From the NCBI GenBank assembly GCA_002897615.1, contig BDTX01000030.1, forward strand, positions 1 to 64,000: DNA of 64,000 nucleotides. The letters run 5' to 3'. Positions 26,057-35,613 of the stretch are shown one piece after another (positions within the stretch are counted from its first letter, which is position 1; every line of letters begins with the position of its first letter). Position numbers and translations under genes: made by a program. The notes below the pieces were generated by a model. It did no database searches. It saw nothing but the letters and a program-made list of their open reading frames with translations, and was not told where the DNA came from. The DNA is from a bacterium BMS3Bbin14 (lineage in GTDB: Bacteria > Desulfobacterota > Desulfobulbia > Desulfobulbales > Desulfobulbaceae).

Positions 26057-27784
26057 TTAGAAGTATGCCTCCAAGGTCAGGTAGACCTGACTCATGTCAT
26101 CCAGCGGCGCGTAGAACTGGGCATTGAGCGGATCACTTGCCAGATCGTCAACGTTAACCGGGGCTCCCAGCCAGGAGCCGGAATAGGTGTAGTCATACTT
26201 GTAGTATTGATAACCAAGACGCATGAGCACCTTGCTGTACTTGGAGATGGCCTCGCCGGTAGGCAGGTCGTAAACCATGTATACTTCTGCAACCTGGCCG
26301 CGGGTAGCCAGCTTGGAGTTGTACAGCTCGTCATCCGCAGGCGTCATGGAAATCCAGTACTTGGAACCGTAGTTGTACTCGGCGCCGAACTTCAGACCCA
26401 GGTCATCCATATCATACCTGACGCCCAGGTACACCGAATAGCCATCCTCGGAGTCGAGAGGACTCCACCAGGAACCGAGCAGGCTGTCACCCAGTTCGTC
26501 GTAGCCCGTCGGGACGGTGTGGCTCCAGGCACCGGCCACAAAGTAATTAAGATTGCCGACTTTGTCCATGTAGACGCCGCTGGTATGGTAGATGTTACCG
26601 AGGTTGGCCTTGTTCAGGACGCCGTCGCCTTTCATCACACCCGCCAGTTCCAGGGGATTGGGGAAATTAATGCCATCCGGGGTGTTGACGAGGTTAAAGG
26701 CCTTGAAGAGTTGCAGATTGAGAAAACGATGGCCTTTTTTAAAGACATCCCAGTTAAAACCGGCAAAGTCCATATCGTTGAGCTTGTTGGTGCTCAGACC
26801 AGCTTCAAAGCCACGGCCATAGCAGAAACGAATACGGCCGGTCCCCAAGTCATTGCCCCAATCATAGGCATAGCCGATTGTGGCGCCGTCAAAGGCATAG
26901 TCCATGAAGGCCGTGGGAGTGGCCTGTCGTTCATTAAGCCCCAGGCGCAGAGATGATGGGGGACCATCAGTCGTCGGTCGACGGCCGACGGAAATCCAGA
27001 ACGGGGTGCCGCCGATGCCGGCCCAGTTGATGAAGGCACGATCAACGCGGAGGATGTTGTCAAAAGGCTGGCGGGTCGAATTGCCGTCCCAGTTAAAGCC
27101 GTCCAGGGTAAACGGTTGGCCCATATCGCCCGTTGGATTAGACTCCATGCCCCAGGCCTTGTACATGGCCAGGCGGCCCTTGAAGGTCACGGTTTCGGTA
27201 GCCCTGACCATCATATTGATGCGCAGCCGGTTGGTCAACATGGTATCGTTGTCCACATTGTAGGCAGGAACAGGGGTGATACCCATCTGCTGAAACATGC
27301 CGGCACGTTGCTGCGGAGTATAGTTCTTCATACCCTGCACTGCCATTCTGATCATGGCAGGGCTGTAAGGCCCGGGAAAACCGAAACCTCCCTGTGCCAC
27401 TGGCGCAGCAAGGGCCATACCGAAGCCCTGGGTAATCTGATTAGCCGTGTAAGCAGGCATGGTCTCGGAATGCATATAATTGAGACTCGCCCTGAAGTCA
27501 CCGAACAGCTTGAACCTGGCAGCCAGATCCCAGGATTTGGACTTGTCAGTGAGCGTGTCATCCAGGTCGTCGACATGGTTGCCGACAGCGGTGACCGCTT
27601 CGCTCTGTTGTGCGAGCTGTGCCTTCAGTTCATCAAGCTCACGGGACAATTCATTAATTTTCTGCGTCAGGTCTGCCGGCGCCTTACCCGCACTGGCCGC
27701 AGCCACACCGGGAAACGCAATCAGCCCGGCAGCGGGGAGCGCAATCAGCCCAGCTAAGACCAGAGTGGAAAATCTTTTGACCAT
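26057..27784 (-). CDS. DUF3373-family outer-membrane beta-barrel protein
   Basis: 575 residues. The signal peptide is followed by a coiled coil at about residues 38-80 (LTQKINELSRELDELKAQLA), then a beta-barrel with many alternating aromatic strands, such as FKLFGDFRASLNYM, RLRINMMVRATETVTFKGRL, WISVGRRPTTDGPPSSLRLG and YSVYLGVRYDMDDLGLKFGAEYNYG. It ends in YLTLEAYF, with the terminal Phe expected for barrel assembly. The DUF3373 family is common in sulfate- and metal-reducing Desulfobacterota and is predicted to be a porin with a periplasmic coiled coil. AAGGAGGATGAGG precedes the ATG. There is no co-transcribed neighbour. Confidence 0.85.
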   Translation of the reverse strand: MVKRFSTLVLAGLIALPAAGLIAFPGVAAASAGKAPADLTQKINELSRELDELKAQLAQQSEAVTAVGNHVDDLDDTLTDKSKSWDLAARFKLFGDFRASLNYMHSETMPAYTANQITQGFGMALAAPVAQGGFGFPGPYSPAMIRMAVQGMKNYTPQQRAGMFQQMGITPVPAYNVDNDTMLTNRLRINMMVRATETVTFKGRLAMYKAWGMESNPTGDMGQPFTLDGFNWDGNSTRQPFDNILRVDRAFINWAGIGGTPFWISVGRRPTTDGPPSSLRLGLNERQATPTAFMDYAFDGATIGYAYDWGNDLGTGRIRFCYGRGFEAGLSTNKLNDMDFAGFNWDVFKKGHRFLNLQLFKAFNLVNTPDGINFPNPLELAGVMKGDGVLNKANLGNIYHTSGVYMDKVGNLNYFVAGAWSHTVPTGYDELGDSLLGSWWSPLDSEDGYSVYLGVRYDMDDLGLKFGAEYNYGSKYWISMTPADDELYNSKLATRGQVAEVYMVYDLPTGEAISKYSKVLMRLGYQYYKYDYTYSGSWLGAPVNVDDLASDPLNAQFYAPLDDMSQVYLTLEAYF

Positions 27785-28021
27785 TCCTCATCCTCCTTCC
27801 TTACACATTTTCATCTCGGGGAAATCCCATTACCGATTTCACAACCTTGATCCGGGAACCGGCGTATAGCCGTTTATCCCGAACATCACCTGTGAAACCA
27901 GTTTAAAAAAACAACTTGACACAAAGTTTTGTATCGCATATCCCCGGCCTTGTCAACAGGCCGGAAGAATAATGTTAAAAAAATTGTACTAATGTTGATT
28001 TCAGGGCTTCCGGCCGGGGAC

Positions 28022-30289
28022 TCAGGCGGGATAGTGGAAGGTCATTTTACCGTTTTTCCGGCCGATCCGGACCGTTCCGCCCCGGTTCAGGCGGCCGAAC
28101 AGGATCTCCTCGGTCAGGGTATCGCCGATCTCTTTCATGATGAGGCGCCGCAGGGGCCGGGCTCCATAGGCCGGATCATACCCTTCGGCGGCCAGCCAGC
28201 TTCGCGCCCCGGGGGTCAGGCTGATCCTGACCTTCCTGGCCACCAGTTGGGCCTGCAGCTCGCCAACCATTTTATCGACGATCTTTTCCACCGTTGCCAT
28301 ATCCAGGGGCCGGAAAGTAATGGTGCCGTCGAGCCGGTTCCGGAATTCGGGAGAAAAAATATTCTTAATGGCCTTCTGTTCATTGCCGGCGGACGCCGCG
28401 AGGAAACCGATGGTGTTTTCGCTCATCTCCCGGGCTCCGGCATTGGTGGTCATGATGATGATGACGTTGCGGAAATCAGCCCGGCGGCCGGAATTATCGG
28501 TGAGGGTCGAGTAATCCATAACCTGCAGCAGGATAGAAAAAACATCCGGATGCGCCTTTTCGATTTCGTCAAGCAGGAGCAGCGAATACGGATGCTTGCG
28601 GATGGCATCGGTGAGCAGGCCGCCCTGGTCGAAACCGACGTAACCGGGAGGCGCCCCGATCAGCCGGGCCACGGCATGCTTTTCCATGTACTCGCTCATA
28701 TCAAAGCGTTCGAAGTGAACCGCCAGGGCGGCAGCCAACTGCCGGGCGACCTCGGTTTTGCCCACGCCGGTGGGACCGGCGAAGAGGAAACAACCCGTGG
28801 GTGACTGCGGATTGCCCAGGCCGGCGCGAGCCCGTTTTATCGCCCTGACCATCGTGTCAACGGCGTTATCCTGGCCGAAGATCACTGATTTGAGCCTTTC
28901 GTCAAGTTCAACCAGGCCGGCGTTGTCGTTGCCTGATTTGCTGGTGACCGGGACCCGGGCCATTTTCGAGACCACGCTCTCGACGTCGCGCACCGTCACC
29001 GTACGGCCGGTCTTGCCGGCCAGCCGAAAGGCGGCGCCGACCTCGTCCATGACGTCAATGGCCTTGTCCGGCAAAAAACGGTCATTGATGTAACGATCCG
29101 CCAGTTCCGCCGTGGAACGGATCGCCGTCCTGGTGTAGCGGATATGATGATGGTCTTCGTAACGGGACTGGAGTCCTTTCAGAATACCGCAGGTATCCTC
29201 CACCGAGGGTTCCTCAATGTCTATTTTCTGAAAACGCCGGGAAAGAGCCCGGTCCTTCTCAATGTGATTCTTGTATTCCTCATAGGTCGTCGAGCCGATG
29301 CAGCGAATGGTTCCGGCCTGCAGGGCCGGTTTCAGCAGATTGGAGGCATCCATGGAGCCGCCGCTGGTCGCCCCGGCGCCGACAATGGTATGCATCTCGT
29401 CGATAAAGAGGATGGCATTGTCTTTTTTTTCAATGGCAGACACCACGGCCTTGAGACGTTTTTCAAAATCACCGCGATATTTGGTCCCGGCGACCAGCGT
29501 CCCCATGTCGAGCATATAGATTTCCGTGTCCCGGAGCAGATCCGGGACCAGTTTCCCGGTATCCGGTTTTTCCGCCAGCCGCGCGACCCGGTCTTCATGG
29601 ATACGCAGGGCCAGTCCTTCGGCCATGGCCGTCTTGCCCACCCCCGGCTCCCCCACCAGCAGCGGATTATTCTTGCGCCGACGGCAGAGAACCTGCATCA
29701 TGCGCAGGAGTTCATGCCCGCGGCCAATCAACGGATCAATTTTTCCCTCTGCCGCCCGCCGGGCGAAGTTCACGGTAAATGTTTCAAGGGGATCAACCCT
29801 GGAGGTCCGTTTCTGTTTCTGCGGTTCGGTTTCAGGGTGGAGGAATGGCTCTTTCTGCAACGATTCCGGCAGACCGTGGGAGATATATTCCACCACGTCA
29901 AGCCGGGCGACGCCCGCGCTGCCGAGGAAGTATACCGCGTTAGAATCCGGTTCGGCAAAGATGGCGACCAGGACATCCCCGGTATCGACCTGTTTCTTGC
30001 CGCAGCTCTGCACATGGTTGACCGCCCGCTGCAGGACGCGGTTGAAAGCAACGGTTTGCGAGGGTTCGCTGACGGCATTTTTCAGAACCGGCAGGCCCCC
30101 GGCAAAAAATCGTTCCAGGCGCTCTTTCAGTTTGGCGTCATCGCCGCCGCAATTGGTAATGACATGCCTGGCGAGGTCGTCATGCAACAAACCATAGAGC
30201 ATGTGCTCGACAGTGACATATTCGTGCCTGTAGGTCTTGGCTTCTTGAATAGCCTTGATAAGGGCAAGCTCAAGTTCTCGACTTAACAT
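28022..30289 (-). CDS. clpA: ATP-dependent Clp protease ATP-binding subunit ClpA
   Basis: 755 residues from the ATG giving MLSRELELALIKAI, the usual ClpA start; an upstream ATG at 30304 would add five residues. The N-domain (VTVEHMLYGLL) is followed by AAA+ module D1 with GEPGVGKTAMAEG and module D2 with GPTGVGKTEVARQL, both with Walker B segments (ILFIDEMHT, LLLLDEIEK). The C-terminus has the PAYGARPLRRLI sensor-2 region. It unfolds substrates and feeds them to ClpP. It lies 22 nt after clpS, the standard operon, and ClpS changes its substrate choice towards N-degrons. ClpP is not in the window. Confidence 0.97.
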   Translation of the reverse strand: MLSRELELALIKAIQEAKTYRHEYVTVEHMLYGLLHDDLARHVITNCGGDDAKLKERLERFFAGGLPVLKNAVSEPSQTVAFNRVLQRAVNHVQSCGKKQVDTGDVLVAIFAEPDSNAVYFLGSAGVARLDVVEYISHGLPESLQKEPFLHPETEPQKQKRTSRVDPLETFTVNFARRAAEGKIDPLIGRGHELLRMMQVLCRRRKNNPLLVGEPGVGKTAMAEGLALRIHEDRVARLAEKPDTGKLVPDLLRDTEIYMLDMGTLVAGTKYRGDFEKRLKAVVSAIEKKDNAILFIDEMHTIVGAGATSGGSMDASNLLKPALQAGTIRCIGSTTYEEYKNHIEKDRALSRRFQKIDIEEPSVEDTCGILKGLQSRYEDHHHIRYTRTAIRSTAELADRYINDRFLPDKAIDVMDEVGAAFRLAGKTGRTVTVRDVESVVSKMARVPVTSKSGNDNAGLVELDERLKSVIFGQDNAVDTMVRAIKRARAGLGNPQSPTGCFLFAGPTGVGKTEVARQLAAALAVHFERFDMSEYMEKHAVARLIGAPPGYVGFDQGGLLTDAIRKHPYSLLLLDEIEKAHPDVFSILLQVMDYSTLTDNSGRRADFRNVIIIMTTNAGAREMSENTIGFLAASAGNEQKAIKNIFSPEFRNRLDGTITFRPLDMATVEKIVDKMVGELQAQLVARKVRISLTPGARSWLAAEGYDPAYGARPLRRLIMKEIGDTLTEEILFGRLNRGGTVRIGRKNGKMTFHYPA

Positions 30290-30311
30290 AATATTTTCCA
30301 TCAATAACGCA

Positions 30312-30629
30312 TCAGCTCACCTTTTCCAGCGAACACCTAAGGGGATACTGATGTTTTCGAGCCATGCTATGAACAATGGCCATTTTTGTTTCGCCGATTT
30401 CCCGGGTATACACACCCGCAATACCCACCCCCTGATGGTGAACATTCAGCATAATCCGGGCGGCCTCGCTGGTATCTTTCTTAAACACATATTCAAGAAT
30501 CATGACCACGAAGTCCATAGTGGTGTAGTCATCGTTGTGCAGGAGCACCTTATAGAGAGGCGGTTCACGAACCTCCTCCTTCTGCCGGGTCAGGGTTTCT
30601 TCCCGATCTATCGTTTTACTTTTAGCCAT
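30312..30629 (-). CDS. clpS: ATP-dependent Clp protease adaptor ClpS
   Basis: 105 residues from the ATG at 30629, which has AAGGG upstream; a GTG three codons earlier is also possible. The hallmark is PPLYKVLLHNDDYTTMDFVVMIL, with the N-degron pocket residues (LHNDDYT), then KKDTSEAARIMLNVHHQGVGIAGVYTREIGETK. ClpS delivers proteins with destabilising N-termini to ClpA, and is encoded just before clpA as in many bacteria. Confidence 0.97.
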   Translation of the reverse strand: MAKSKTIDREETLTRQKEEVREPPLYKVLLHNDDYTTMDFVVMILEYVFKKDTSEAARIMLNVHHQGVGIAGVYTREIGETKMAIVHSMARKHQYPLRCSLEKVS

Positions 30630-30711
30630 GCCCTTCACAAACCGCGAAAAGAGAAAATCATTTACCTATATATTGTAATGCTCCGTCGTATTTTTGCAAG
30701 ACTGCTTTCCA

Positions 30712-32079
30712 TCACTTTCTCAGCATGGAAATAATCAGGTGCCGAAGGACGGTTGCCGGCGCCAACGGGGACCCCTTAAGACGCAGCTCGGCCCCGAGAA
30801 GGAGCCGCAGCCAGTTTTTCAGAACCGCCGGCGAAAAAGCGGCCGCGGTCTGGAACTGCATATAGACGGCATAGGGGTGACCGGAAAGTTCCTTTTGCCA
30901 TACTTGCCGCTCCTTGAGCCGCGGCAGGCACTGCTGCTGAAAAACGGCAAACGACACGGACCGGCCGTACCCGAACTGCGGCTGTTGCTGCAAGACCCGA
31001 AACAGCAACAGCGTCCGGGCGTAATTACGGAGGGTGGCAACTACGGCCAGGGGGTGAATGCCGTTTTCCTGGAGCCGGCCGGCAACCAGCAGGGCGCGTT
31101 CCAGGTTACGCTTGCCCAGGGCGCCGGTCAGTTCAAAGAGGACCTCCTGCCGGGTCCGCCCCACCAGGGCGTCCAGGTCTTCCCGGTTAATCTGTTTGCG
31201 GGTGCCGGCGAAGAGCGCCAGTTTCCCGGTCTCGGTGACCGCGGCCACCGGATGGAAGCCGACCCGTTCAAGGAGCAGGTCGGCCACGCCCGGCGCCATG
31301 GTTTTATTAAAATCGGCCAGGGTCTTGTCGATCAACTCCCGCAGGACGCTTTTCTGCGCCTTCCGGGCCTGGGCGCTGCTGCCCTGGTCCACGCTCAGAT
31401 CAACAACGACGTATTGATCCTTGAGGAGCTTGTAGAGCCGTTTACGCTTGTCGACATCTTCGGCCAGCAGCACCAGGACATTTGGTCCGGGGAGCCCGGC
31501 TTCCAGGGTCTTTTCAAGGAGCAGGGCCGGATCGCCCGGCCCGGCAACGGCCGGCTCCTTCCCTCCCCCGCCGGCCGTTGCCGCTATCCCTTTGGTCCAG
31601 GAAAGATCACCCGGCGGCCGGGCAAAACCGAAGAGCTTTTTCCAGCGGGCGGCCGAGAGCGCTCCCGGATCATTCTCCGGCTCTCCGGCATCAAGTCCGG
31701 CGGCCGCAAGCATCGCCCCCAGGTACCTGCCGGCCGTCACCAGGTCGTTGTTGTTTCGGGCCTTGGCCGCCCGGCCCCAGAGAGAATTGGCCACTTTTTT
31801 GGAGAGAAACAGCTGCGTATCCGAGACCCGGTAAACCTGGCGGCCGGGCAACAGGCTGAAACTGCGCAACTTACCGAGTGTCGTGACAAAATTCTCCTGA
31901 TCGCCGTCTATGGCGTGGAGGACACCGCCAGCCGCCAGCAGGGCCTCGCAGACCCGCGCCGCCGCCTGCCGGCAGAGAAAACGTTCGCCGACCAACAGGT
32001 AAACCTTGGCGATTCCGTCTCTGTCACCTTTGATCCCGTTAATCAGAGCGTCCAGCCTGTCCTTGGTAAAAGTAGCCAT
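30712..32079 (-). CDS. holA: DNA polymerase III subunit delta
   Basis: 455 residues, longer than the roughly 340 usual in E. coli-type delta. The N-terminus VYLLVGERFLCRQAAARV matches delta. The insertion lies between the LPGRQVYRVSDTQLFLSKK segment and VLVLLAEDVDKRKRLYKLL, and includes a low-complexity ATAGGGGKEPAVAGPGD stretch. The C-terminal part has REDLDALVGRTRQEVLFELTGALG, then LLVAGRLQENGIHPLAVVATL and the collar domain. Delta opens the sliding clamp in the clamp loader. It starts 8 nt after the secreted protein gene. Confidence 0.88.
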   Translation of the reverse strand: MATFTKDRLDALINGIKGDRDGIAKVYLLVGERFLCRQAAARVCEALLAAGGVLHAIDGDQENFVTTLGKLRSFSLLPGRQVYRVSDTQLFLSKKVANSLWGRAAKARNNNDLVTAGRYLGAMLAAAGLDAGEPENDPGALSAARWKKLFGFARPPGDLSWTKGIAATAGGGGKEPAVAGPGDPALLLEKTLEAGLPGPNVLVLLAEDVDKRKRLYKLLKDQYVVVDLSVDQGSSAQARKAQKSVLRELIDKTLADFNKTMAPGVADLLLERVGFHPVAAVTETGKLALFAGTRKQINREDLDALVGRTRQEVLFELTGALGKRNLERALLVAGRLQENGIHPLAVVATLRNYARTLLLFRVLQQQPQFGYGRSVSFAVFQQQCLPRLKERQVWQKELSGHPYAVYMQFQTAAAFSPAVLKNWLRLLLGAELRLKGSPLAPATVLRHLIISMLRK

Positions 32080-32087
32080 ATCGTTTC

Positions 32088-34583
32088 TCAGCCCATGGGA
32101 TCGCCGGCGCTTCCGGCCGCTTTCTCGCCCGGGATACCGTCCGCTTGAGATTTTCTTTCTTCATTGAGGATTTTATGCAAAATTGCCGGCAGAGTTCCGG
32201 GTTGCAGATAGTCCCGGCCATGGTCACCTTTAAAAATAAAGGCGGATTTCCGGCTGATATCCCGCCAGGAAAGTGTCGAAGGATTCCTGGCAATCACTTC
32301 GAAAAGATTTTTGTTATATGGATCATTAATGGCCGCCAGCCCGGTACCGATGGTGGCCAGGATGTCCACATGCCCTAAAAACATCTCACTGAGGCGCGTA
32401 TAGGCCTTGACCCCACCACAGGAACCAAGACTGAGAAAACGCTGCTTGGCCGCCAGATCTTTTTTACTCAAACGTCCCTCTTTCATCAGCACATTCAGCG
32501 GCTTGGTGATCTGTTCAGAGCGCCAGTAACTGTGACCTCGCTGGGCGAACATCTCAGTACCGCCCAGGATAAATCGTTCAATCAGGAGCTCCTGGTTTTT
32601 CTCGTCGCTGTACACGGAGGCCGCCTGGCTGATCGTCAGGCCGTCGATCCGCCGGACAAGGGTAACGCAAAAATGGTTGCGCTGCATCCCGTTAAAGAGC
32701 AAGGGTAATCCTTTTGCGGGATGGAGCTGAGCATAGCGGATCAGTTTCCCGGCCGCCTGCCTGATCTTGGCCGACAGAGGAACCACGGTAAACTGTTCGG
32801 ACAGCCGGAGACGGTAACCGCTCTCAAGGAGCATGGTGAGAAAAGAAGCAAAAGACCGGCGGCCGTCATCATCGGCATGAAAGACCGAGATGGAGCCGAG
32901 GCGGCCGTCCTTCTTCCACTGCGCAAAGGGGGTGTCGAGATATTTGTAGAGATCCACCGCCCCGTGCCGGACTATCAGGCGGTCGATGATCGAGCGGGCC
33001 TCGACGCTGAGCAGTTGCGGATATTCCCGCATGTAGTACTGCAGAATCACGGAAATAAGCCGCGTAAAACCGGAGCTGCCGGAATCGGCCTCCTGGCTCA
33101 TTTTCCTGATGAGAAAGGTGCGGGCCGGCTGGTCAAGGACCTCAAGCAGGTGCATAAAGGTCGCCGAAAAAAGAATAATAGAATTTTCATCCTTAAAGGC
33201 CGACAAGGCGACCAGGTCAAGAATCTGTTCCTGCTCCCGGTTGTTTTCCGGAAAAAAGGCGGTCAACTTTCCTTTCTGGGCCAGGCTGACGATAAAGCTC
33301 GAGACCAGCAGATTACCGGGATCGGCGGCGTGCAGAAACTCCAACAGATTGCCGGAGAAGCGCTTTTCGATGCTCTGCCGCAGGATCGGCGCCAGGATGT
33401 CGCGGAATGAGCTGTCATAGAGTTCGCTGCCCTGGGCAAGCAAGGCATAGATATTGGTCGAAGTCAGATTACGGGCCGTTGCCACTCTGTCGGCAGCCGT
33501 TGCCCGGCGCAGGACGGCGATCATTCCACCTTTCCGGCCCGTTGCCAGCAGCGGATAGAAACGGCTGCCGAAACCAAATCTGATCTGAGGGGAAAGCTGC
33601 TCAAATCGCTTTTGCAGTTGCTTGGCCGAATAACGGCTCAATTCCGCCGCCGAAATCTCGAAACCAAAACGGTCGGTAATGGCATGGAGGTTATTGATCC
33701 TCCAGACCAGCTCTTCACCGCCGTCATAAAAAGCCCGAAGCAGAGTCATCCGGCGCTCCGGACCAAGGCTGTGAAAAAATTGTTTTTCCCTCACTGCGGG
33801 CGGGTTGGCGAAATAGGCCACCAGCCAGAACCAGGCCTCCTCGCGGGTCATTGCCGGAGAGAGAAAAAGTGTCCCGGCATTCCACGCATCATCCCGGCTC
33901 ATCTGCCGGATCAGGGGCAGGGCGTCATCCAGCATTCCGACATTCATGCCGGCAACCCCGGCAAAGGCGCCCGCCGCCCTGGCCTGATGATCATGAAACC
34001 TGGCAATGATGCCAAGACTGTCCAGGGCCTGCACGGCATTCATGCCGGCCACGGCAAATAAACCCTGGGCAGCCCGGTTCTGGGCATCATCGAAGCGGTT
34101 CAGCAGGAGGATGGTTTTCAGGGCGCAATCCGGCGTCATTTTCGGCAGGCCGCAGTAGCGCCTGAATGACCGGCAGGCCTCATAGCCCATGGTTCGAATC
34201 GCCCGCAGGGCCTTAAGCCCCAGGTCGCTGGTTACCGCCGGCAGACTACTCCATTTCTCAAAGGCCAAAACCTGCGCGTATGATAATTTCGGGCCGCGCA
34301 GACTCGTCCAGGTCTCTTTACATTTCGCAAAGTTTATGCCCGGCATCAGACACATTTTGCGAAAAACCCGCTGGGCATTGTAGCCAAGGCCGGCAACGAT
34401 TTTCCGGCCGTACGCCAATTCTTCGCTGCTCAGGTGCGGGACCTGCCGGTAAAATTTAAGGGTCTGCGCCACGCTGATGTCGTGCAGATTCAGACCGGCA
34501 CCGGCACAGGGGCGCGGGCTGAACCCGAAAATCAGCAGAACTCCCAGCAGGAGAAGAATATTTTTGCAGGACCTGTAATCCAT
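32088..34583 (-). CDS. Secreted protein of unknown function with a caspase-like C-terminal His/Cys pair
   Basis: 831 residues from the ATG at 34583 (an upstream ATG lies at 34616). The N-terminus MDYRSCKNILLLLGVLLIFG ends in SPRPCAGAG, a signal peptide with a possible lipobox-like cysteine. Residues about 30-300 are helical, with repeated GYxAxRxFRxxC and AAGxFAGVAGMN-type units. The last 250 residues have strand-like VFHADDDGRRSFASFL and NHFCVTLVRRI, then a His in FAQRGHSYW (about residue 684) and a Cys in FLSLGSCGGVKAY (about 722). After it comes LATIGTGLAAINDPYNKNLF. That layout resembles caspase-fold and CHAT-type cysteine peptidases. It precedes holA by 8 nt. I do not recognise the whole protein, and the peptidase role is inferred. 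Confidence 0.7.
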   Translation of the reverse strand: MDYRSCKNILLLLGVLLIFGFSPRPCAGAGLNLHDISVAQTLKFYRQVPHLSSEELAYGRKIVAGLGYNAQRVFRKMCLMPGINFAKCKETWTSLRGPKLSYAQVLAFEKWSSLPAVTSDLGLKALRAIRTMGYEACRSFRRYCGLPKMTPDCALKTILLLNRFDDAQNRAAQGLFAVAGMNAVQALDSLGIIARFHDHQARAAGAFAGVAGMNVGMLDDALPLIRQMSRDDAWNAGTLFLSPAMTREEAWFWLVAYFANPPAVREKQFFHSLGPERRMTLLRAFYDGGEELVWRINNLHAITDRFGFEISAAELSRYSAKQLQKRFEQLSPQIRFGFGSRFYPLLATGRKGGMIAVLRRATAADRVATARNLTSTNIYALLAQGSELYDSSFRDILAPILRQSIEKRFSGNLLEFLHAADPGNLLVSSFIVSLAQKGKLTAFFPENNREQEQILDLVALSAFKDENSIILFSATFMHLLEVLDQPARTFLIRKMSQEADSGSSGFTRLISVILQYYMREYPQLLSVEARSIIDRLIVRHGAVDLYKYLDTPFAQWKKDGRLGSISVFHADDDGRRSFASFLTMLLESGYRLRLSEQFTVVPLSAKIRQAAGKLIRYAQLHPAKGLPLLFNGMQRNHFCVTLVRRIDGLTISQAASVYSDEKNQELLIERFILGGTEMFAQRGHSYWRSEQITKPLNVLMKEGRLSKKDLAAKQRFLSLGSCGGVKAYTRLSEMFLGHVDILATIGTGLAAINDPYNKNLFEVIARNPSTLSWRDISRKSAFIFKGDHGRDYLQPGTLPAILHKILNEERKSQADGIPGEKAAGSAGDPMG

Positions 34584-35160
34584 CTTATGGGGGAAATATG
34601 TGAAACAGCTCAACAATGCTCCGAATGGTCACCAACAGACCGGTCAGCTCTACCTTGGTAGCCGGGCGGTCTGATCACGGACAGGGGTGCTGCTGAAGAG
34701 TTACGAAATGTTTTTTACTTTGACCCGGTTGGTAACTGACAATTTACCGGCAAAACAAAAAATCAGGAAGTCTAAACTGTTCTGTTCCGTAATTTTTTTG
34801 CTCAGCCTGTACCATCGGCAGGAGCGGACGTCTTGAATGGCAGGCAAATCTTCACCGGCCGGGACGCAGAAGGCGGGATTTTAATTTTCCAACTACGGCG
34901 GAGACCGTTCCGGCCGGAACGGTCTGATTCCATCTTGGTTACAATAGCGGGCGTGCTATAAAATCAGTTTTACTGATACCATCGCCCAGCAGTGAGTGCA
35001 ATCATTCGTTTTTTGTTCATCTCCTCGCCTCCTTACGCTTTCACGTGAAAACCGGATTCAGGGCCTGCTCAAAAAATAAGTTCGTGCCCATCCGGAAACT
35101 GGTTTTAATGTGACATGGTGGAACGACGATGATAATCCGCCCGGGGTCCCCTTTCCCTGC
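34584..35160. other. Intergenic region with a perfect palindrome and an orphan start site
   Basis: No normal gene is seen. A perfect 24-bp palindrome lies at 34902-34925 (core TTCCGGCCGGAA). On the minus strand a strong GGAGG...GAGGAG ribosome site at about 35022-35033 precedes an ATG at 35020, but the frame stops after 16 codons (34970). This may be a leader peptide or the remnant of a lost gene. Confidence 0.5.
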
Positions 35161-35613
35161 TCAGATTTCCTGCAAGGCCACGAGTTTCAGGGCATGGGTG
35201 GTGCAACGGGTCACGCAGGCCGGTTTGAGACCGGCGTCGATCCGATCCATACAGTAATCGCACTTCACCACCTTGCCGGTCTCCGGATTGGGCTGGGGAA
35301 CCCCCCAGGGACAAGCCCCGACACAGGCCATACAGCCGACGCAGACCTCCTGGTCCACGAAGACGATGCCGTCGGCGCGCTTCTGCATGGCCCCGGTGGG
35401 ACAGACCGGTACACAGTAGGGATCTTCGCAGTGGTAGCAGGAACGAAAGCGGAATTCGGTCTTGGGTACCCCCCGCACCGCCTTCAGCGGTTCATGACTG
35501 ATCTCGCAGAGGATCGGCCCCACGGGCAGCCGTTTATTGGTCTTGCAATGCACCTCGCAACCATGACAGCCGATACAGCGCCTGGAGTTGAGGTAGAGGG
35601 TATACTTGTTCAT
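35161..35613 (-). CDS. 4Fe-4S electron-transfer subunit (DmsB/PsrB-like)
   Basis: 150 residues from the ATG at 35613, which overlaps the stop of the upstream molybdopterin gene (ATGA). Four cysteine clusters follow the DmsB/PhsB order: CIGCHGCEVHC, CYHCEDPYCVPVCP, CVGCMACVGACP and CDYCMDR...CVTRC. The spacing in the third and fourth is the usual one. No signal peptide is present. It passes electrons to or from the catalytic subunit, probably in the cytoplasm. No membrane anchor subunit (NrfD or DmsC type) is encoded next to it, so how it connects to the quinone pool or another carrier is open. Confidence 0.92.
   Translation of the reverse strand: MNKYTLYLNSRRCIGCHGCEVHCKTNKRLPVGPILCEISHEPLKAVRGVPKTEFRFRSCYHCEDPYCVPVCPTGAMQKRADGIVFVDQEVCVGCMACVGACPWGVPQPNPETGKVVKCDYCMDRIDAGLKPACVTRCTTHALKLVALQEI

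Noticed and set aside
30712-32079. A separate gene within the long holA insertion
   Set aside because: The frame is continuous and the flanking delta-subunit segments are in register. A low-complexity insertion is the simpler reading.
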